Shown one piece after another: positions 6,433 to 10,217 of a stretch of 10,217 bases of DNA. Within the stretch, counting starts at the first letter, position 1; each line of letters opens with the position of its first letter. Made by a program: the position numbers and the translations under genes. The stretch covers positions 1 to 10,217 of the forward strand of contig CAMOTA010000097.1 of assembly GCA_946625225.1 (NCBI GenBank). Direction: 5' to 3'. The stretch comes from UBA9715 sp003452695 (GTDB lineage Bacteria > Actinomycetota > Coriobacteriia > Coriobacteriales > Eggerthellaceae). The notes under the pieces are model-generated. The model saw only the letters and a program-made list of their open reading frames with translations. It was not told the origin of the DNA and did not search any database.

Positions 6433-8013
6433 CTACGCTTCATCCAGTTTCGCGGCCAGCAGCTGGTTGATGAGCTTGGGGTTTCCCTGACCCTTCATGG
6501 CCTTCATGCACTGTCCGACGAAAAAGCCGATAAGGCCGGTCTTGCCGCCCTTGTACTGCGCCACCTTGTCGGGATTGGCGGCAAGCACTTCATCGACGAC
6601 GGCTTCGATGGCGCCGGTGTCGGACACTTGCTTCATGCCCCGCTCCTCCACAATGGCCTGAGGGTCCTTGTCCTCCTCCAGCACGGCGGCGAACACTTCC
6701 TTGGCCTGCTTGCTGGATATCTCGTCGGCAGCAAGCAGCTTCACCAGCTGCACGCCGCGTTCGGGCGTGAAGGCGGTCTGCGCGAAATCGATTCCCTCGC
6801 CCGCGTTCACATAGGCGGCGATGTCGTTCAGGGCCAAATTGGCAAGCGGCTTGGCCAGGTCGCGCGCGTCGTCGCCGGCAGCTGCACAGGCCTGCTCGAA
6901 GAAATCCGTTGTGAAGCGATGCTCCACCAGATGACGCGCATCGTAGGACGACAACCCGAAATCGCGCTCGAACCGCGCGGCTTTTTGATCGGGCAACTCG
7001 GGAAGCTTGGCCCGCACGCGCTCTATGAACTCATCCGACAAGTCGTAGGGCGCCAGGTCCGGATCGGGGAACATGCGGTAGTCGTCGGCGGTCTCCTTCA
7101 CGCGCATGACGATGGTGCGCTTCTTTGAAGGGTCCCAGTGGCGTGTTTCCTGATAGATGACGCCACCCTCCTCCAGGACCTCCGCCTGTCGGCATATCTC
7201 GTAGGCCAGGCCATCGTGCAGGTTCTTGAACGAGTTTATGTTTTTCAGCTCGGTCTTCGTGCCGAATTCCTTCGATCCGCGCCTGCGCAGCGACACGTTG
7301 CCATCGGCACGCAAGCTGCCTTCCTCCATCGAGCAATCGGATATGCCCAGTGTAAGGAAGATCTGGCGCAGCTTCTGCATGAACAGGCGCGCTTCCTCGG
7401 GCGTGCGCAAATCGGGCTCGGTCACCAATTCGATGAGCGGAGTGCCGGCGCGGTTGTAATCCACGAGCGAATGCGTGGCTCCGGCGATGCGCCCTTCGCC
7501 ACCGCCGATATGCACCATCTTGCCCGCGTCCTCTTCCATGTGGATGCGCGTGATGCCCACATGCGCGCTGTAGCCGTCGGCCGTGCGCGTCATGTTCTCG
7601 CGCTCTTCGCCTTCCGCCAGGTCGTCCCAGAACAGGCGCTCGGCTGCACCACGACCGTCCACCGACAGGTCCAGCCAACCACGCATGCAGAACGCCTTGG
7701 GACCCTGCGTGGTCTGGAAGTTCTTGGCCATGTCGGGATACATGTAGCCTTTTCGGTAGAACATCGTGTGCTTTTCGATGTCGCAGTTCGTGGCCAGGCC
7801 TGCCAAGACGATGTTTTCGATGGCGGCCTTGTTGGGCACGGGCAGGGCGCCCGGCATGCCCAGGCACACGGGACAGGTGTGCGTGTTGGGATCGGCGCCA
7901 AATTCCAGCTTGCAGCCGCAGAACATCTTGGTTTGCAAGCGCGTAAGCTCGCAATGCACCTCCAGGCCGATTACGGCCTCCCAATCGCGCAGCACTTCTT
8001 CCATGGTCTTCAT
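6433..8013 (-). CDS. gatB: GatB, Asp/Glu-tRNA amidotransferase subunit B
   Basis: This subunit binds the mischarged Glu-tRNA(Gln) or Asp-tRNA(Asn), phosphorylates the side chain with ATP and receives ammonia from GatA. The 526-aa product starts with the cradle domain: VIGLEVHCEL (14-23), then a zinc knuckle with Cys32, Cys34, Cys47 and Cys50 (FCGC...CPVC). GATHSLVDYNRAGTPLIELV (178-197) and MEEGSLRADGNVSLR (229-243) are family signatures. The helical and YqeY-like tail ends in KTGLIGFFVGQCMKAMKGQG. It is longer than the usual ~475 aa. Part of the excess is an acidic insert at about 120-150, between the GWLDLSVDG and HVGITRIHMEED segments. ATG 8013 has GAGGAAGGG (8022-8030) 8 nt before it; the ATG at 8004 has none. 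It follows gatA by 105 nt. Confidence 0.97.
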   Translation of the reverse strand: MKTMEEVLRDWEAVIGLEVHCELTRLQTKMFCGCKLEFGADPNTHTCPVCLGMPGALPVPNKAAIENIVLAGLATNCDIEKHTMFYRKGYMYPDMAKNFQTTQGPKAFCMRGWLDLSVDGRGAAERLFWDDLAEGEERENMTRTADGYSAHVGITRIHMEEDAGKMVHIGGGEGRIAGATHSLVDYNRAGTPLIELVTEPDLRTPEEARLFMQKLRQIFLTLGISDCSMEEGSLRADGNVSLRRRGSKEFGTKTELKNINSFKNLHDGLAYEICRQAEVLEEGGVIYQETRHWDPSKKRTIVMRVKETADDYRMFPDPDLAPYDLSDEFIERVRAKLPELPDQKAARFERDFGLSSYDARHLVEHRFTTDFFEQACAAAGDDARDLAKPLANLALNDIAAYVNAGEGIDFAQTAFTPERGVQLVKLLAADEISSKQAKEVFAAVLEEDKDPQAIVEERGMKQVSDTGAIEAVVDEVLAANPDKVAQYKGGKTGLIGFFVGQCMKAMKGQGNPKLINQLLAAKLDEA

Positions 8014-8118
8014 GAAGGTTTCCCTTCCTCTCGAAACGCGCCAGGGACTGGCCCCGTTGCTCGCGTTCAGCTATCTCGTACAATTCGGCCGCGATTCGCG
8101 TGGCATGCCTGCAAGGGC

Positions 8119-9600
8119 CTAATCCTGCGAGGCATACTGGGGGGCCACGGGCGCCTTGCCGTACACGGTTTCCAGCGCAGCGGCGGCACGGAACATGTTC
8201 TCGTCCCTGAACTGGGGCGCTATGAGCTGCACCCCAATGGGAAGATGCGAATCGTCCCCAAGCCCCACGGGCAGCGACATGCCGCCGTTACCCGCGATGT
8301 TGATGGATATCGTGAACATGTCCGACAAGTACATGCTGGTCGGATCGCTTATCTCGCCGAACTTGAATGCCGTGCGGGGGCTAACGGGGGCGACGATCAC
8401 ATCGCACGCCTCGTACGCGCGGGTGTAGTCGGCAGTGATGAGCGTGCGCACTTGCTGAGCCGGGTAATAGTACGTGTCGTACACACCCGCCGACAGCAGG
8501 TAGCTTCCCAGCATGATGCGCCGGCGCGCCTCGGGACCGAAACCATTGGCGCGGCTGGATTCGTACTGCCCACCCAGGTCCTTGTGGCCGGGGTCGCGAT
8601 AGCCGTAGCGCACGCTGTCGAAGCGCGCCAGGTTGCTAAATGCCTCGCAGGGCCCGAGCACGTAATAAGCGCTCATGGCAGCCTGGGCGTTGGGCAGGTC
8701 CACCTCCACGATCTCGGCCCCCAATGCGCGCAGGTGCTCGACCGCCTCCTCGACACGCGTCTTCACCTCGGTTTCCAAGCCTTCGGCTTCCATGAAGGCG
8801 GGCACCACGCCCACCCGCAGACCGCGCGCACCCTCGGCGAGATTCGCCGTGAAATCCGTTGCAATGTCTTGGCTCGTGCAGTCCAGCGGGTCGTGTCCCG
8901 CTATGGCGTTCAGCGCAAGCGCCGCATCTTCAACCGAACGGGCGAAAGGCCCCACCTGGTCCAGCGAGCTGCCGAAAGCGACCACGCCATAGCGGCTGAC
9001 CACGCCATACGTCGGCTTCACGGCAACCGTTCCCGTGAAGCTGCCCGGTTGGCGAATCGACCCGCCCGTGTCGGATCCCAGCGTGACCGTGGCAAGCCCT
9101 GCAGCCACCGCCGCAGCCGAACCACCCGAGCTGCCACCTGGCACGCGTTCCAGGTCCCAGGGGTTGTGCGTGGGGCCGAAGGCCGAGGTTTCGGTGGAAG
9201 ACCCGAACGCGAACTCGTCCATGTTCAACTTGCCCAGAGGTATGGCACCCGCGTCCAAGGTGCGCTGCACGCACGTTGCCGTGAAGGGCGAGCGGTAGTG
9301 CTCGAGCATGCGCGAAGAGCAGGTAGTGCGCGTGCCCTTCAGGTTCATGTTGTCCTTGAACGCCACCGGCACGCCTGCCAGGGGTCCACATTGCGCGATC
9401 GCACCCTGGGCTACGGCCGCATCGATGCGGGCGGCTGCTTCAAGGGCGAGCTCGTCGGTAACCTCCAGGAATGCATGCACGGCGTCGTCGTGCGCATCGA
9501 TGCGCGCCAGCATGGCTTCCGCCAGCTCGCGCGCCGAGAAGTCCTTCGCCGCAAGACCTGATTGAATCTGGCGGACGCCCATCGTGTTGAACTGCGGCAT
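8119..9600 (-). CDS. gatA: GatA, glutamine amidase subunit of Asp/Glu-tRNA amidotransferase
   Basis: This amidase-signature enzyme releases ammonia from glutamine (or asparagine) for delivery through a tunnel to GatB. The 493-aa product is of normal length. The Ser-cisSer-Lys triad is complete: Lys82 in VPVAFKDN, Ser157 in PGGSSGGSAAAVAAG and the nucleophile Ser181 in GSDTGGSIRQPGSFTG. The spacing equals that of characterised GatA proteins (75 and 24 residues). Other conserved parts are GKLNMDEFAFGSSTE (123-137) and DYTRAYEACDVIVAP (391-405). ATG 9600 overlaps the gatC stop as TAATG, and a G-rich site GGGGAAGGGGG (9610-9620) lies 9 nt upstream inside gatC. A later ATG at 9582 is less likely. 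The overlap suggests coupled translation giving equal amounts of GatC and GatA. Confidence 0.98.
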   Translation of the reverse strand: MPQFNTMGVRQIQSGLAAKDFSARELAEAMLARIDAHDDAVHAFLEVTDELALEAAARIDAAVAQGAIAQCGPLAGVPVAFKDNMNLKGTRTTCSSRMLEHYRSPFTATCVQRTLDAGAIPLGKLNMDEFAFGSSTETSAFGPTHNPWDLERVPGGSSGGSAAAVAAGLATVTLGSDTGGSIRQPGSFTGTVAVKPTYGVVSRYGVVAFGSSLDQVGPFARSVEDAALALNAIAGHDPLDCTSQDIATDFTANLAEGARGLRVGVVPAFMEAEGLETEVKTRVEEAVEHLRALGAEIVEVDLPNAQAAMSAYYVLGPCEAFSNLARFDSVRYGYRDPGHKDLGGQYESSRANGFGPEARRRIMLGSYLLSAGVYDTYYYPAQQVRTLITADYTRAYEACDVIVAPVSPRTAFKFGEISDPTSMYLSDMFTISINIAGNGGMSLPVGLGDDSHLPIGVQLIAPQFRDENMFRAAAALETVYGKAPVAPQYASQD

Positions 9601-9911
9601 TAGCGATCGCCCCCTTCCCCGAGAATGGAGGGTATGAGGAAGCAGTCGTCTTGCTTCGCCGGCGCGTTCATAAGCGCCTCTTCCTGCGTGAATCCCGCCA
9701 CTTCCACGTCTTCGCGCATGACGTTGGACAAACTGCCGATGGGATGAAACGTGGGCTGAACCCCATCCAGATCGTACTCGGTAATGGGCTTAAGGCTGTC
9801 GATGATGTTGTTCAAATCGACCGTCATCTGCCCGATTTCATCTTCGTCGAGATGGATGCGCGCGTATTCGGCAATATCGCGCACATCGCGTTCGGTCACA
9901 TGCTGCGCCAT
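9600..9911 (-). CDS. gatC: GatC, small subunit of Asp/Glu-tRNA amidotransferase
   Basis: GatC wraps around the GatA-GatB interface and stabilises the complex. The 103-aa product matches the family in order: an N-terminal helical part (HVTERDVRDIAEYARIHL, 4-21) that continues through DLNNIIDSL (32-40), then a conserved LDGVQPT turn (48-54), VMREDV (64-69) and a C-terminal belt with NAPAKQDDCFLIPSIL (82-97). ATG 9911 is preferred. A GTG at 9917 would add two residues, and the Shine-Dalgarno evidence is split between AGG just before the ATG and AGGA further upstream, so the start is uncertain by six bases. It is the first gene of gatCAB, about 30 nt from the predicted transcription start. Confidence 0.96.
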   Translation of the reverse strand: MAQHVTERDVRDIAEYARIHLDEDEIGQMTVDLNNIIDSLKPITEYDLDGVQPTFHPIGSLSNVMREDVEVAGFTQEEALMNAPAKQDDCFLIPSILGEGGDR

Positions 9912-9947
9912 GCACACCTGCTTTCCTGATTACTGGCTAACTTGCCT

Positions 9948-9976
9948 ATTATACGCGCAGGTGCAAAGCGCAAAGC
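9948..9976 (-). promoter_or_regulatory. Candidate gatCAB promoter with perfect TATAAT
   Basis: The minus strand has an exact TATAAT (9948-9953). Transcription would start near 9941 and give a leader of about 30 nt before gatC. The -35 region at 17-nt spacing is GCTTTG, a poor match to TTGACA, and no TG extends the -10. The -10 is firm by sequence; the -35 is unclear. Confidence 0.6.
9963..9976 (+). repeat. Tandem GCAAAGC heptamers in the -35 zone of the gatC promoter
   Basis: Two exact copies of GCAAAGC sit head to tail, followed by GAAGC-A-GAAGC (9977-9987). They occupy the place where the -35 box of the gatC promoter should be, where no consensus hexamer is seen. They may be a regulatory site or chance low-complexity sequence. 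Confidence 0.3.
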
Positions 9977-10030
9977 GAAGCAGAAGCCCCTTTACAAGGA
10001 TGACACGCCTCTACCCAGCCCTCCCCCAGC

Positions 10031-10060
10031 TTGTCTAAATATTACCTAGCTAACTATATG
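10031..10060 (+). promoter_or_regulatory. Possible rightward promoter with a near-palindrome in its spacer
   Basis: TTGTCT (10031-10036) and TATATG (10055-10060) are 18 nt apart, each matching 4/6 of the -35 and -10 consensus. TTACCTAGCTAA (10042-10053), symmetric except for one pair, lies in the spacer where an operator would act. The region is an AT-rich island in GC-rich DNA. A gene to the right of the window would be the target, but none is visible. Confidence 0.25.
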
Positions 10061-10161
10061 AGATACATCATGGTGCGCTTTCTGGTTGCCTACTACACGG
10101 CATGTTGTTTGGCGCTCGTGATAGATGCGCTTTTCTAGACGCTCCCCACGAGTAGCCCAGC

Positions 10162-10185
10162 CGCGCCGGGGGACGGCCCCGCGCG
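10162..10185. repeat. Very GC-rich hairpin near the right edge
   Basis: CGCGC-C-GGGG can pair with CCCCGCGCG around a 5-nt loop, giving nine G-C pairs with one bulged C. No T-run follows on either strand, so it is not a simple intrinsic terminator. It could belong to the leader of a rightward gene or to the end of a gene arriving from outside the window. Confidence 0.35.
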
Positions 10186-10217
10186 CCCTCTGAGCGCCCC
10201 CCGCAGTAACCGCGCCC

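Larger units (their letters stand above)
9912..10217. other. Intergenic region upstream of gatC to the window edge
   Basis: These 306 nt carry no convincing gene. From left to right they hold the gatC leader and promoter, two tandem heptamers, an AT-rich island (10030-10075) with a near-palindrome and a possible rightward promoter, and a very GC-rich segment from about 10140 to the edge with a strong hairpin. A 26-codon plus-strand frame (10058-10138) encodes a hydrophobic peptide but has no Shine-Dalgarno. No tRNA or rRNA features were seen. Confidence 0.6.

Noticed and set aside
8088..8104. Imperfect hairpin just after the gatA stop
   Set aside because: The stem is interrupted by a two-base bulge and has no U-tract. 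It is too weak to call a terminator or regulatory element.
7138..9561. An 807-codon open frame on the plus strand, antisense to gatA and gatB
   Set aside because: Long antisense frames are expected opposite GC-rich genes with biased third positions. The minus strand encodes clear GatA and GatB with full catalytic motifs, and the antisense product shows no recognisable domain.
10112..10136. GCGC...GCGC followed by TTTTCT as a plus-strand terminator
   Set aside because: The stem has only four pairs with an 11-nt loop, too weak for an intrinsic terminator.
10058..10138. A 26-codon plus-strand frame for a hydrophobic peptide starting MRYIMVRFLV
   Set aside because: There is no Shine-Dalgarno, and its ATG overlaps the proposed -10 box upstream of the predicted start site. 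A chance frame is the simpler view.
1..10217. CRISPR arrays, insertion sequences, attachment sites, tRNA or rRNA genes
   Set aside because: No regularly spaced repeats, transposase or integrase motifs, terminal inverted repeats, T-loop sequences or rRNA-like segments were seen. The content is two housekeeping operons.

Overview
The window is a GC-rich stretch (by eye about 60% G+C) from a bacterium. All recognisable genes lie on the minus strand, so they read from right to left. It holds two housekeeping blocks. The gene set and protein motifs suggest a high-GC Gram-positive, probably an actinobacterium, perhaps of the Coriobacteriia/Eggerthellaceae. The pointers are an actinobacterial-looking stretch in GatB (GATHSLVDYNRAG), Shine-Dalgarno sites before nearly every gene, and the mixed his operon. 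This placement is an inference made without any database search.

Block 1 (9911 down to 6433) is gatC-gatA-gatB, encoding the three subunits of the tRNA-dependent amidotransferase that makes Gln-tRNA(Gln) and/or Asn-tRNA(Asn). gatC and gatA overlap as TAATG. gatB follows after 105 nt. A perfect TATAAT lies about 37 nt upstream of gatC. The 306 nt between gatC and the right edge hold this promoter, an AT-rich island with a near-palindrome that may be a divergent promoter, and a very GC-rich hairpin. I see no convincing gene there.

Block 2 (6265 down to 58) is a histidine operon, hisZG-hisD-hisC-hisB-hisH-hisA, with gaps of 14 to 58 nt and a Shine-Dalgarno before each gene. It encodes the first step (ATP phosphoribosyltransferase), the HisA isomerase, the glutaminase half of IGP synthase, the dehydratase, the aminotransferase and the terminal dehydrogenase. 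HisF, HisI/HisE and histidinol-phosphate phosphatase are not in the window. hisF and hisI/E could continue past the left edge.

The most notable feature is the first his gene. It is one continuous 556-codon frame joining a HisZ-like regulatory subunit (a HisRS paralog, residues 1 to about 322) to a complete short-form HisG catalytic subunit (about 334 to 541). These are normally separate polypeptides that form a hetero-octamer. The 167-nt region upstream has a candidate promoter whose -10 and start region are covered by an inverted repeat, TACTTTAG-12-CTAAAGTA. This suggests repressor control; no T-box or His-rich leader peptide was seen. Nothing looks mobile, phage-derived or CRISPR-like.
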